From positions 4,408,501-4,472,500 of the forward strand of contig NZ_AP024154.1 in the NCBI RefSeq assembly GCF_015533855.1: DNA of 64,000 nt, read 5' to 3'. Below, piece after piece: positions 25,362-35,139 of the stretch. The DNA is from Echinicola sp. 20G (GTDB lineage Bacteria > Bacteroidota > Bacteroidia > Cytophagales > Cyclobacteriaceae). The translations under genes and the position numbers were made by a program. The stretch's first letter is position 1. Every line of letters starts with the position of its first letter. The notes under the pieces are model-generated. The model searched no databases. It saw nothing but the letters and a program-made list of their open reading frames with translations, and had not been told where the DNA came from.

Positions 25362-28154
25362 ATGAAAATAACCTTACTTTTCCTCTCATTTACATTATTA
25401 TCCTTCTCATTTTCCTATTCTCAAAACCCTTCTGATTATCAAAGAATTTACCTATCCGGCATGGATGCTGCTAGTCCTGTTGATTGGGAGTTTAAGGTCT
25501 CTGAAGGAAGAAAAGCAGGTCAATGGCTGACCATTCCCGTCCCTTCAAACTGGGAGCAGCATGGATTTGGAAATTATAATTATGGTCACGACCATAGGGA
25601 AAAACACAGAAAATTGGGCCAAGAAACGGGCTTTTACAAGCACTCCTTTAATGTTCCTCAAAACTGGAAAGGAAAAAGTATCCGAATTGTATTTGCAGGA
25701 TCCATGACTGATACCAAAGTCAAAATCAATGGTAAAAGTGCCGGCCCAATGCATCAAGGGGCCTTTTATGAATTTAAATATGATATTACTCACTTACTTA
25801 AGTATGGGAAAGAAAATCTGCTTGAAGTAGAAGTGGCTAAACACTCCGATAACGAATCCATAAATAGAGCCGAAAGACAGGCAGACTTCTGGATTTTTGG
25901 AGGGATTTTTAGGCCAGTATATCTTGAAGTATTGCCTGCCACCAACTTTAAGCGTATCGCCATTGATGCCAAAGCTTCTGGAGAATTAAATGTGCTTACT
26001 GAAACGAACAAGCCCATCAAAAAAGGAGAAGTACAAATTGAAATTACTGATCTGAATACCGGTCAAACTATAGCCAATTTTCAATACGCCTTAGAGCAGT
26101 CAGAAACCAATTTTAATGACCGAGTTAAAAATATTATTCCTTGGAATCCGGAACGACCAAAGTTATATAATGCTAAATTCACCCTGATCCAAAACGGGAA
26201 AGCATTGTATACCCAAACAGAGCGGATAGGTTTCAGAACAGTTGATTTGAGAGAAAATGATGGTCTGTACGTTAATGGAACCAAGGTAATTCTTAAAGGA
26301 GTGAACCGACATTCATTTCACCCCAAAACTGGCCGTGCATTAAGCGAAGCTAATCACAAAGAAGACATCAGCTTAATGAAAGAGATGAACATGAATGCTG
26401 TCAGGATGAGCCATTACCCTCCTGATGAGCGTTTTCTAGCTCTTTGCGACTCTTTAGGACTCTTTGTTCTGGACGAGGTGACAGGTTGGCAAGATGGCTA
26501 TGATACCATAGTTGGTCCAAAATTAATCAAAGAAACGGTGCTAAGAGATGAGAACCATCCATCAGTGATCATATGGGATCATGGTAATGAAGGTGGTTGG
26601 GACTTTGCCAATGAAAAATGGTTTCATGTCTATGACATCCAAAAACGACCTGTAATTTATCCATGGCTAAATAAGAATGGCATGGACGCTTTTCATTACC
26701 CAAAATTCAAAGCCGGGATCAACAGACTTTCCAATGGAAATGATGTGTTTATGCCTACCGAAATGCTTCATGGCCTTTATGATGGTGGACACGGTGCAGG
26801 ATTGGAGGATTATTGGGCTGACTACCTTAAAAACCCTAGAGCCGCTGGAGGATTTCTTTGGGTATTTTCTGATGAGGCTATTGAGCGAACCGACCGAGCA
26901 GATAGTTTAGATGCGGATGGTAATCATGCACCTGACGGAATCGTTGGCCCATACCGAGAAAAAGAAGGAAGTTTCTATACGATCAAAGACATTTGGTCCC
27001 CTATCCAAATAAGTAAAAAATTAATTTCTGAAAATTTTGATGGTAAACTAATTATTGAAAACTATCATCACTATACAAGCTTAAAAGGCTTCAAAGTTGA
27101 ATGGCAACTTCATGCTATCCAGCAGTGGCAAGAACACCCACTTCAATCAGGTAACATGACTCTAGGAGATATTTTACCAGGAGAAGCTAAACAAATCCAA
27201 TTACCGTTGACAACCGATCTTTCGATGGCCGATTGGTTAGAAGTCAAAGTAAAAGATGAAACTGGGAATATGGTCAATAACTGGTCCTGGCCTATCCAAC
27301 AACCTAAAGCCTTCATCCAAGATCAACTTACGAACAAAGCTGAAAATTCATCTTCTAATCCAAGCATGGTCACAGATAATGAAGATTTTTGGCTTATAAC
27401 AGCGGCTGGACTAGAGTATGGCATCAACAAAAAAAATGGGCAGTTGGAAAGCTTGAAAAAAAGCGGTGTTTCTATTGCTTTCACAGGCCCAGTTCAAACT
27501 GAAGAACTCAAAGTTATTGATGTAACTCAAAGCAAAGATGCAGGCGGTAATATTGTAATTACAGGCAAATACGAAAGTTATCCTAAGGAAATTCAATGGA
27601 CATTCTATGGTAACGGTTTGGTAAAATTTGAAGCTGCAGCAGCTTTTTCCAGAATGAACGAAGTCGAATATTTGGGTATCCATTTTTCTTTTCCTGAAGA
27701 GGCAGTCAAAAGCATTAAATGGATCGGAAATGGCCCTTACAGAGTCTGGCAAAACAGAATGAGAGGCCCCAAATTTGGCCTTTGGGAAAAGGGATACAAC
27801 AATACCATTACTGGTTTCAGTCAAAAAGGAAAGCTGACATACCCTGAGTTCAAGGGATATCACTCTAACCTTTATGCTTATGAGCTATCCTACTCCAATG
27901 GCTCATTTAAGGTTTATAATGAAACACCTGGCTTGTTCTTCAGGTTATTTACTCCTGAAGACTCTCCCTTTACCAATCAAAATTTAACTGTTCCTTTTCC
28001 TCCGGGAGATCTATCATTTCTGTATAAAATCCCTGCTATTGGAACCAAGTTTCATGATGCCAAAGACCTCGGACCACAATCCCAAAAAGGAAGCAGTGTC
28101 GGTCATGGCGGAGATGTCAATGACCCTGTCATACTTTGGTTTGACTTTAGATAG
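25362..28154 (+). CDS. Glycoside hydrolase family 2 protein (beta-galactosidase-like)
   Basis: A 930-residue exported enzyme (signal peptide about 1-20). It has a sugar-binding jelly-roll (about 25-195), an immunoglobulin-like domain, a TIM barrel (about 300-590) and a C-terminal LacZ-type small domain (about 680-920). The proposed acid/base is E410 in HGNEGGW and the proposed nucleophile E467 in PTEMLHGLY. The FHPKTGRALS and MSHYPPDERFL blocks are GH2 family marks. Most likely a beta-galactosidase or related exo-glycosidase acting in the periplasm. Confidence 0.93.
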   Translation: MKITLLFLSFTLLSFSFSYSQNPSDYQRIYLSGMDAASPVDWEFKVSEGRKAGQWLTIPVPSNWEQHGFGNYNYGHDHREKHRKLGQETGFYKHSFNVPQNWKGKSIRIVFAGSMTDTKVKINGKSAGPMHQGAFYEFKYDITHLLKYGKENLLEVEVAKHSDNESINRAERQADFWIFGGIFRPVYLEVLPATNFKRIAIDAKASGELNVLTETNKPIKKGEVQIEITDLNTGQTIANFQYALEQSETNFNDRVKNIIPWNPERPKLYNAKFTLIQNGKALYTQTERIGFRTVDLRENDGLYVNGTKVILKGVNRHSFHPKTGRALSEANHKEDISLMKEMNMNAVRMSHYPPDERFLALCDSLGLFVLDEVTGWQDGYDTIVGPKLIKETVLRDENHPSVIIWDHGNEGGWDFANEKWFHVYDIQKRPVIYPWLNKNGMDAFHYPKFKAGINRLSNGNDVFMPTEMLHGLYDGGHGAGLEDYWADYLKNPRAAGGFLWVFSDEAIERTDRADSLDADGNHAPDGIVGPYREKEGSFYTIKDIWSPIQISKKLISENFDGKLIIENYHHYTSLKGFKVEWQLHAIQQWQEHPLQSGNMTLGDILPGEAKQIQLPLTTDLSMADWLEVKVKDETGNMVNNWSWPIQQPKAFIQDQLTNKAENSSSNPSMVTDNEDFWLITAAGLEYGINKKNGQLESLKKSGVSIAFTGPVQTEELKVIDVTQSKDAGGNIVITGKYESYPKEIQWTFYGNGLVKFEAAAAFSRMNEVEYLGIHFSFPEEAVKSIKWIGNGPYRVWQNRMRGPKFGLWEKGYNNTITGFSQKGKLTYPEFKGYHSNLYAYELSYSNGSFKVYNETPGLFFRLFTPEDSPFTNQNLTVPFPPGDLSFLYKIPAIGTKFHDAKDLGPQSQKGSSVGHGGDVNDPVILWFDFR

Positions 28155-28213
28155 GTTCCTAAATTGAACCTTTTTTCACAAAAAACAGTATATTCTGAAT
28201 AACGCCTAGCAAT

Positions 28214-30601
28214 ATGGATTTAAAATCTCTTTGGAAAAATACAGAATATACTTTTGGTCTAAGTAATGATCTTTCCTTTCGGCCATTGATTAATTGGTGG
28301 GAGCAAAAGGTAAAAGAAGGAGATTTATATGCTCCTCAGGTTCAAAGGTTTTTGGAGGATATCAAAAAGTATCCCATCCTAAATCAGGATAAAATTGATG
28401 TGAAAGCGCTTCAAGAAGATAAAGAAGCTTATGCTTTCATCGTCCAATGTATATTTCCTGTATCACTCAATCTGTCCAGACAACTGTTTTTGATGTCTAA
28501 GCCTTTTGAGTTTGATATTATTTATAGCTCTCGACTATTTCAGGAAATGTTTTTGAGTCTTAAGGACAGCCCATCCTGCTTTATTGAAGCGAAGCAAACA
28601 GAAATGTACTACTCAAAGCTTTTCCATGCTTATCAAGTTATTCTAAAGAAGTTTTACGGTATTGAAATAGAAGAGTCCAACTCATTGATCTATAAAATGA
28701 TCAATATCAATGGAATCGATAAATACTATTATTCAGAAATCAATGTAGACTTTGTAGATGCTGAGGCCTTGATGGAGCTTCCATCCAAGGAAACTATCAT
28801 GAATTCTTGTTCAGGGACTACTCCATGTTTGAATGATTTCAATAAACTACAGCAAGTTTTACCTCTTGAGAAGTTTAAGTTTAATGGCTTTTCAATAGCT
28901 TTTCTGAAAGATTTCACCGAATCTGAAAGCATTGCTGAACTCAACACAGCTTTGTTAAATGATTATGATTTTGCATCTCCGAAGTTTTTGGAAACCATTG
29001 AAAGAAGTGTGAAGAGCCTATTGGGAAATGCTAAAATCAAAGTGGGAATTGCCGCATTCCAAAAATTTCAGGACAAATTCCTAATATCGGAAAAACGCTT
29101 GGCCAACAGTTACTTAATTAGGCAGATTTGCCAGACGGATTGTGACAAAAATTATGAAAGTGCCATAAATTTTCTATCCACTATCAGCGCACCAATTTTC
29201 CTCAATGAATTTGACGAATGTCCTGAGGCTAAAAGTTCCTACAAAACCATTAAACAGTTGGGCATTGAGGAAATAATTATTTTACCCTTGCAGTATGGGG
29301 ATAGCCCTGTTGGGGTTTTGGAGATCTGTTCTGAGGAAAAGGGAATTTTAAACAACATGATGTTGTCCAAACTGAAAAACATCAACCAGCCCTTGGCGAT
29401 GGCACTTCAAAAAAACAGCAAACAGTTTGAGTATGAAGTGCAGAAAGTCATCAGGAAAAACTATACTGCTATCCAACCATCCATAGAGTGGAAATTTCTT
29501 GATGTGGCTGTCCAAAACATTTTGGATCAGGAAAATGGAAAAAACTCCAAACTCCAACCAGTTGTATTTGACGATGTTTACCCGCTTTATGCTGCTGTGG
29601 ATATTAGGAATTCATCCGCCACGCGTGTGGAGTCCATTCAAAAAGACTTGCAGCAACAACTGAAATTAGGTGCGGGTATTATATCCAAAGCACTTGAAAG
29701 TCACTATTTGCCCGTATTAGAAAAAATGAAATTCAAAATTGGGCAAATGCTTCAAGATATCCAGTTGATCTTGATTTCTGAAGATGAATCAAAAATCAAC
29801 CAATTTCTATTGGATGAGCTTGAGCCTCTTTTCAAACACTTGAAAAAAGTTCAGCCAGAGTTGGAGTCCTTAGTCAATGAGTACTTCTCCACCATGGATC
29901 CTGAGTTGGGAATACTTTATGAGAATAGAAAGGCTTTTGAAGATAGCCTTTCCATAATCAATCAAGCCATTGGACAACATATCGAACAAGCTCAGGTTCA
30001 GGCCCAGAAAATGTTTCCCCATTATTTCGAGAAATACAAAACGGATGGTATTGATTATAATATCTACATTGGTCAGTCCTTGGTAAGAGATCGGATGTTC
30101 GATCCTATTTATCTCAAAAACCTCAAACTTTGGCAACTCACCACGCTATGTGAAAGTGCTTTTTTAAGCCAATCTCTAAAGTCAAAACTCCCTATTCCGC
30201 TTGAAACCACCCAGTTACTTCTAGTACACAGTGCACCACTGTCCATTAGTTTTAGGATGGATGAAAGGAAATTTGATGTGGAAGGAGCTTATAATATTCG
30301 CTACGAGATCATGAAAAAGCGAATAGACAAGGCCTTGATTTTAAACAGCAAGGAAAGATTGACCCAACCAGGTACTATTGCCATCATCTATACCCAACCT
30401 AAAGAAGCAGAAGAATACTTGGATTACATCTATTATCTTCAAAACAAAGGACTTCTAGGAGATAAAGTAGAACAACTAGACCTTGAAGATTTGCAGGGTG
30501 TAAATGGTTTGAAAGCATTGAGAATCAACTTGGCTGAAATTCCATATTCTGATTATCCAAATAAGCAAAAAGACACAATTAAAACTGATAGCCAAAAGTA
30601 A
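28214..30601 (+). CDS. GAF domain-containing protein
   Basis: A 795-residue soluble protein lacking membrane segments. A GAF-like domain spans about 240-395 (ILPLQYGDSPVGVLEICSEE is its last strand pair). The N-terminal region (WKNTEYTFGLSNDLSFRPLINWW) and the long helical C-terminal region (VYPLYAAVDIRNSSATR, then helices) are of no family I can name. No kinase, cyclase or EAL/GGDEF output domain is visible, so it may sense a small ligand and act through protein contact. Its last 23 bp overlap the end of the convergent gene at 30579-34226. Confidence 0.8.
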   Translation: MDLKSLWKNTEYTFGLSNDLSFRPLINWWEQKVKEGDLYAPQVQRFLEDIKKYPILNQDKIDVKALQEDKEAYAFIVQCIFPVSLNLSRQLFLMSKPFEFDIIYSSRLFQEMFLSLKDSPSCFIEAKQTEMYYSKLFHAYQVILKKFYGIEIEESNSLIYKMININGIDKYYYSEINVDFVDAEALMELPSKETIMNSCSGTTPCLNDFNKLQQVLPLEKFKFNGFSIAFLKDFTESESIAELNTALLNDYDFASPKFLETIERSVKSLLGNAKIKVGIAAFQKFQDKFLISEKRLANSYLIRQICQTDCDKNYESAINFLSTISAPIFLNEFDECPEAKSSYKTIKQLGIEEIIILPLQYGDSPVGVLEICSEEKGILNNMMLSKLKNINQPLAMALQKNSKQFEYEVQKVIRKNYTAIQPSIEWKFLDVAVQNILDQENGKNSKLQPVVFDDVYPLYAAVDIRNSSATRVESIQKDLQQQLKLGAGIISKALESHYLPVLEKMKFKIGQMLQDIQLILISEDESKINQFLLDELEPLFKHLKKVQPELESLVNEYFSTMDPELGILYENRKAFEDSLSIINQAIGQHIEQAQVQAQKMFPHYFEKYKTDGIDYNIYIGQSLVRDRMFDPIYLKNLKLWQLTTLCESAFLSQSLKSKLPIPLETTQLLLVHSAPLSISFRMDERKFDVEGAYNIRYEIMKKRIDKALILNSKERLTQPGTIAIIYTQPKEAEEYLDYIYYLQNKGLLGDKVEQLDLEDLQGVNGLKALRINLAEIPYSDYPNKQKDTIKTDSQK

Positions 30602-33600
30602 AGGTAGGCAATACCCCCTCTTTACTAATGGCCACTGTCCCGGAAAGCACCATCAAATTCAAAGGTGCCAACCAAACGCCAGCTCCAAAGCTATTGTGCC
30701 ATTTGGAGCTATTTTCATCTTTGTACCAAACTCTGCCTATGTCATGGAAAACAGTCACTCCGACTGTGGCTGGAAAGAGATAGGTTGTAAAATCACTTAA
30801 CCTGATGCGGGCTTCTGTATTGTTATAAATCATCGCATCTCCAGCAAACCTACTTCTTCGATATCCTCTCAAATTGTCCATTCCTCCCAGTGTTTGGGCT
30901 TGGAAAAATTCATAATCACCCCAATTGACACCTCCTCCAAATTGGGTGGCCCAAGTGATAATAGATGGAATTTGTCTGCTCCAATAAAGTGTCAAAGCTG
31001 TATTCATCTGCGTTAAGTCGCCACTGTATTCATTGATTCCCTGCAGATGGCTAAACTGTTGTACAAATTTCACCCCACGATTAGGCATCTTGGGGTGATC
31101 TGTATCATCAACTACCAACTGGGCATCCAATCCTGCATATAGTTTAGCATTTTCCAAATCTTCCACATCCACATCTGTCTGATCTGGTGAATAGATATAC
31201 TTGCCAAAATTATCATCTTCATCCATCCTGGTCCGCTGTAACAGTGGCCCAACCCTGAAAAGGACATTTTTAGTAAGATCCTTTCTCAACCAAGTGTTGA
31301 GATTGATTTGGTTGTAGCGTACACGATAATATTTGTAGCCATACTTGTCCTTGTCAAATTCTGCGCGCTCATTTCCATATCCAAAAAAGTTATTGACATA
31401 ATTGGGTGCCTTGATTGTAGCATCCCATTCCACGTCCAAATCCTGAAGTACGTCCACTGCCCTGCCCTGATAATATAAATTAACGGCCAAAGTCTTGATG
31501 GCTATATTAGCTTTAATACTTTGCTGCATCGCAAAAGGCTCTTTCCTAAACCCTTGTGTAGTCCATTGTACCCCACCCCCAAGAAATATCCCGTCGTCCA
31601 CATTGTATTCCAAAGACACGAGCGGAAATAACATGTCATACTTAAAAGCTTTACGGTTATATTCATAGACAGAAGGTTTTTTGGAAGATATCAACTTAGA
31701 TGATTCTCCTAACAGTAATGTATCCTGCTGCTTATTCCAATGGTAAACTAGATTTGCTTTATGGTCCAAATCACTTTTATCTTGAATTACATTGGTATCA
31801 AATCCACCCAAAACCCGTACTTTAATTTTACCAGGGCCTGATCCAGTAATTTCAAAAAGATCCTCTCCCCCCAAACCATAAATTCTGATTTCATTGGTTT
31901 CATTAGGATCGAACTTCCTGTTATAGATTTTTTGCTTTACATTCCCTTTTTTGGAAATCTTGCTGACTTCCACATCCACTTTGCCATCATCTTCATGTCT
32001 GATTTCAAACAGCTCACTTTTTTGGGTTCCATACACATCAACAGCTTTGGAAATAAACTCATAGTACTTTAAAGCTTCCTCCTTCATCCAACTCCTGCGA
32101 TATTTAAGTTTATCCGTTATTTCAATACCTCTGTGTGCGTAAATTTCATCCGGCAAACTGTGTACGGCCACCTCAATGACTTCATCATCCATACGCTCAA
32201 GAAACTTATCAGCTTCCTCCTCCCAATCCTCCTTGTCAAGATCGTTTAAAAAAGATCGATCAAAATAGCGTCCATTGAACATAAAACCATTCACATCCCG
32301 CATCTCATATCCAAATCCTTGGAATTTGGGCATGATCCATTTTCGGCTAAATATCTTGGGCAACACACCCTCATTTACAAAAAACGCTTGATCTCTGTCT
32401 CTGGGCACAGGCACGAATTCTCTTCCCTTTTTGTCCTCAATCCCAATCCACCTCCATTGATCATCATGTCTGTCCCAATCCCCAATATACAAATCCAAAA
32501 GTCTAGCCCTTAAAATCTTCTTTTGGTCCAATTCATAATCCTGATCACCAAAGCGTTTTCTCAGCATTTTATCTGTGCTGTAAAACTTGTATTCTTCATC
32601 TTCCAGTTTTTCAGGAGTGATTTCACGTTCTTCATAAAGGTAGACTGCATTTCCAAAATTTTTCTGATAAATACCCAATTCAGTATCGTCTGGTAACCAT
32701 ACCAATTCGGGATTAGTATGGAATACTTTTGCTGCATCAGCCAATTTGGGGATAATCAAAGCCCCGTAGGGATGGGAAGCTGAAATTTGATCTTGGACAA
32801 TATCTTTGGCTACGGTATTTCTAAGTACAGCCGGAATAGCCGCTTCGGGAAATTTATCGACCGACCTCAATACATATTCTCTTCCAGTTGAATCAGCCAA
32901 CCTTAAAGACCTCGTCTGCATTCCTCCTCCTCGCTTGACAATCTCCATTCCTCCTCTTTCCTTTTTTAAATCAAACGTCCGGAACCAAATGGGTTGTCCC
33001 CATTCATTCCGATAGTTTTTTCCATAAAACTTCTCTTCCTCGGGCCCTGCAAAATACTGTTGGCTAACTGCCGCCTTGACAGAATCTCTAAATGGCAACT
33101 TGGCCTGGATAACTTCCTGCTGCTGCCCACTTGATTTTGTATAGACTACATCAGAGTAAATCGGATCAAAACCATCTTCTAAGCTGTAAAAATCCAACTT
33201 TACCTCTCCATTTGAATAAAAGTCAAGAGTAGCCAAGCCTTGTTGCTCATAAGTAAATTCCGCCGGGTTTTTCTTCTTGATCAATGTACTTTTAGATCCT
33301 GCACCGCTCACCACATGGCGTGCTTCTGGAGTAATGGTATACTCCAAAGCATGCTCATGCCCAGAAAGCACCACCACATTGGGGTGACCTTCCATGATAG
33401 CTTCCATGCTTTTTATTAATTGCTGATATTTTGGGTGAGGTACATCCTGAATATTACCTAAATAAGTTCTATACATAGGGTAAATTGAACCAATTACCGG
33501 CAATGGAATGTATAGATCTGGGTTAATGGCAGTAAAGGGAAAGAGATGGTCCCTCCAGCTAAAAGCTCCGTTATGCTCCCCAAAGGTCTCCATGGGATGG

Positions 33601-34226
33601 TGCATGGCGAGTAACACCAATTTATCCTGATTGGCTTCAAAAACATCCCCAATAGATGCTATCAATTCATCTTCTGACTTATATTCACAATCTGAATCAA
33701 GTCCAGGCCTATTGACCGGCTGAAGCCACCACTGACTATCAATAGCTATCAACACAGTATGTTCATTCAGTTCCCTTACGTAAGGTCCAGGACAGCCATC
33801 TTGCGGAACCCAGAAAACATTGCTCAAATGTAATGAATCCACATAGGCTTGTGCTCTAAGAATAGCATTCCAGCCTCCATCATGTCCTTTTTCCCAATCA
33901 TGATTTCCCGGAATCATCCAGATTTCTCCTTCTACCTGATTGGAAAATGCAAATTGAGCATCTAAGATAGCCTTACTTAAGGTCTCCCTTTTATCCCCCA
34001 ACTCTGGCATACCCTTAGGATAAATATTATCCCCTAAAAAAATAACATCTGATTTAATTCCACTAGGCTCTCTCTTGAGCATCTTTTCCACCATCAGACT
34101 TACAGGATGAGAGTTGCCATCCAGCTGTCCACCATCTCCGATAAGGTAGAGCCTTTGAGTGATTTCTTGTGAAAATGAGCTTCCAACTAATCCAAATAAT
34201 AAAAGTATCAATAAGCTCTTCTTCAT
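30579..34226 (-). CDS. Metallophosphoesterase fused to an Omp85-like outer-membrane barrel
   Basis: A 1215-residue exported protein (signal peptide about 1-19). The N-terminal calcineurin-like phosphoesterase (about 22-350) has all metal motifs: GDGGQ, FLGDNIYP, PGNHDW, AMHHP and SGHEHALEY. A middle region (about 400-790) of uncertain fold contains RDRDQAFFVNEG. The C-terminus (about 850-1215) is a BamA/TamA-type 16-strand barrel with GGMDNLRGYRRSRFAG and a terminal Phe. The enzyme part is probably in the periplasm or at the surface, anchored by its own barrel. It overlaps by 4 bp with the upstream lipoprotein gene. The substrate is unknown. Confidence 0.9.
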   Translation of the reverse strand: MKKSLLILLLFGLVGSSFSQEITQRLYLIGDGGQLDGNSHPVSLMVEKMLKREPSGIKSDVIFLGDNIYPKGMPELGDKRETLSKAILDAQFAFSNQVEGEIWMIPGNHDWEKGHDGGWNAILRAQAYVDSLHLSNVFWVPQDGCPGPYVRELNEHTVLIAIDSQWWLQPVNRPGLDSDCEYKSEDELIASIGDVFEANQDKLVLLAMHHPMETFGEHNGAFSWRDHLFPFTAINPDLYIPLPVIGSIYPMYRTYLGNIQDVPHPKYQQLIKSMEAIMEGHPNVVVLSGHEHALEYTITPEARHVVSGAGSKSTLIKKKNPAEFTYEQQGLATLDFYSNGEVKLDFYSLEDGFDPIYSDVVYTKSSGQQQEVIQAKLPFRDSVKAAVSQQYFAGPEEEKFYGKNYRNEWGQPIWFRTFDLKKERGGMEIVKRGGGMQTRSLRLADSTGREYVLRSVDKFPEAAIPAVLRNTVAKDIVQDQISASHPYGALIIPKLADAAKVFHTNPELVWLPDDTELGIYQKNFGNAVYLYEEREITPEKLEDEEYKFYSTDKMLRKRFGDQDYELDQKKILRARLLDLYIGDWDRHDDQWRWIGIEDKKGREFVPVPRDRDQAFFVNEGVLPKIFSRKWIMPKFQGFGYEMRDVNGFMFNGRYFDRSFLNDLDKEDWEEEADKFLERMDDEVIEVAVHSLPDEIYAHRGIEITDKLKYRRSWMKEEALKYYEFISKAVDVYGTQKSELFEIRHEDDGKVDVEVSKISKKGNVKQKIYNRKFDPNETNEIRIYGLGGEDLFEITGSGPGKIKVRVLGGFDTNVIQDKSDLDHKANLVYHWNKQQDTLLLGESSKLISSKKPSVYEYNRKAFKYDMLFPLVSLEYNVDDGIFLGGGVQWTTQGFRKEPFAMQQSIKANIAIKTLAVNLYYQGRAVDVLQDLDVEWDATIKAPNYVNNFFGYGNERAEFDKDKYGYKYYRVRYNQINLNTWLRKDLTKNVLFRVGPLLQRTRMDEDDNFGKYIYSPDQTDVDVEDLENAKLYAGLDAQLVVDDTDHPKMPNRGVKFVQQFSHLQGINEYSGDLTQMNTALTLYWSRQIPSIITWATQFGGGVNWGDYEFFQAQTLGGMDNLRGYRRSRFAGDAMIYNNTEARIRLSDFTTYLFPATVGVTVFHDIGRVWYKDENSSKWHNSFGAGVWLAPLNLMVLSGTVAISKEGVLPTFTFGYQF

Positions 34227-35086
34227 TTCATTTCAGGTTTATAGGAGAATTTTAAAATATTGGCATTGCCTCCGTCCGCTTCATTGGAGATAAACATATT
34301 GCCTGTATCATCAAAAGTGATTCCTTCAGCTTGCTTAAAAATTTTAGGATCAAGCCTGTACAAAGACTCCATATCCCCAAATTTATCCATTATCAAAAGC
34401 CATTTCCCCACTGATGAAAGGACATACAACTTACCAGAAATGGGGTGCAATGCTGTAGCTGAAGGCTTTATTGTCAATTTATACTCGTCTTGTTCTTGTA
34501 GAAGCCTACGCATTTTCTTTTCTGTCAATTTGAAATCCTTCGCTTCTGAGTACTTACCTTCCTTTATGTTAAACCAAAATGCACTGGAAACATTCTTATC
34601 ATCATCTAATTTGCATTCCTTACAAAATAATATAAGCTTTTCTTCATCAAAATGACCAACAGATTCAAGATCGCGCTTTCCTTCATATGGAAAATCGTGT
34701 TTAATTGAACTTACATCTTGGTCGAAAACATCTATAACTTCATATAAATCACCATTACTCTTCAATGCAAACAACCTGTTACCAGTCCATAAAACATCCT
34801 CAACATCCATATTTTTGGCAAACTTGCTCATGCGAATTATCTTATTGTTCGGCCAAGCAATTTCATAGATTACTGAAGACTCATCTTCTATGAGCCAAAA
34901 GTGACCATTAGGAGCTAAAGTCATTCCTGATAATTCATCCAATCTTTCCGGAAGAATAAGTTTTTCCGGCTCAGCTAAATTATACCCAGGAGGAGAAATA
35001 TACTTACCATCAAAACGTTTTTCTCTCAATCCACAAGATGAAATTATAACAAAAAAGAAAAAGACTATAAATTTAAAGTGATGCAT
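34223..35086 (-). CDS. SdiA-regulated-like lipoprotein with beta-propeller
   Basis: A 287-residue lipoprotein; the lipobox is IISSC with Cys at about 18. The rest reads as a propeller of the SdiA-regulated/PhyH-like family: LDELSGMTLAPNGHFWLIEDE, KNMDVEDVLW, SATALHPISGKLYVLSS, EGITFDDTGNMFISNE. Its stop overlaps the start of the phosphoesterase-barrel gene (ATGA at 34223-34226), so the two form an operon and may act together at the envelope. The function is unknown. Confidence 0.82.
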   Translation of the reverse strand: MHHFKFIVFFFFVIISSCGLREKRFDGKYISPPGYNLAEPEKLILPERLDELSGMTLAPNGHFWLIEDESSVIYEIAWPNNKIIRMSKFAKNMDVEDVLWTGNRLFALKSNGDLYEVIDVFDQDVSSIKHDFPYEGKRDLESVGHFDEEKLILFCKECKLDDDKNVSSAFWFNIKEGKYSEAKDFKLTEKKMRRLLQEQDEYKLTIKPSATALHPISGKLYVLSSVGKWLLIMDKFGDMESLYRLDPKIFKQAEGITFDDTGNMFISNEADGGNANILKFSYKPEMK

Positions 35087-35139
35087 GCTTTAGTGATATA
35101 TTACTGTTAAATTTAGTTTTTTCAAGGGACATAAAAAGT

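Noticed and set aside
24003..28154. A polysaccharide utilisation locus
   Set aside because: Two glycosidase-like genes are present, but no SusC/SusD pair or typical regulator lies within the window, so the term would be unsupported.
28729..28947. Several antisense frames within the GH2 and GAF genes
   Set aside because: They are shadows of well-supported genes, without family signatures or start signals.
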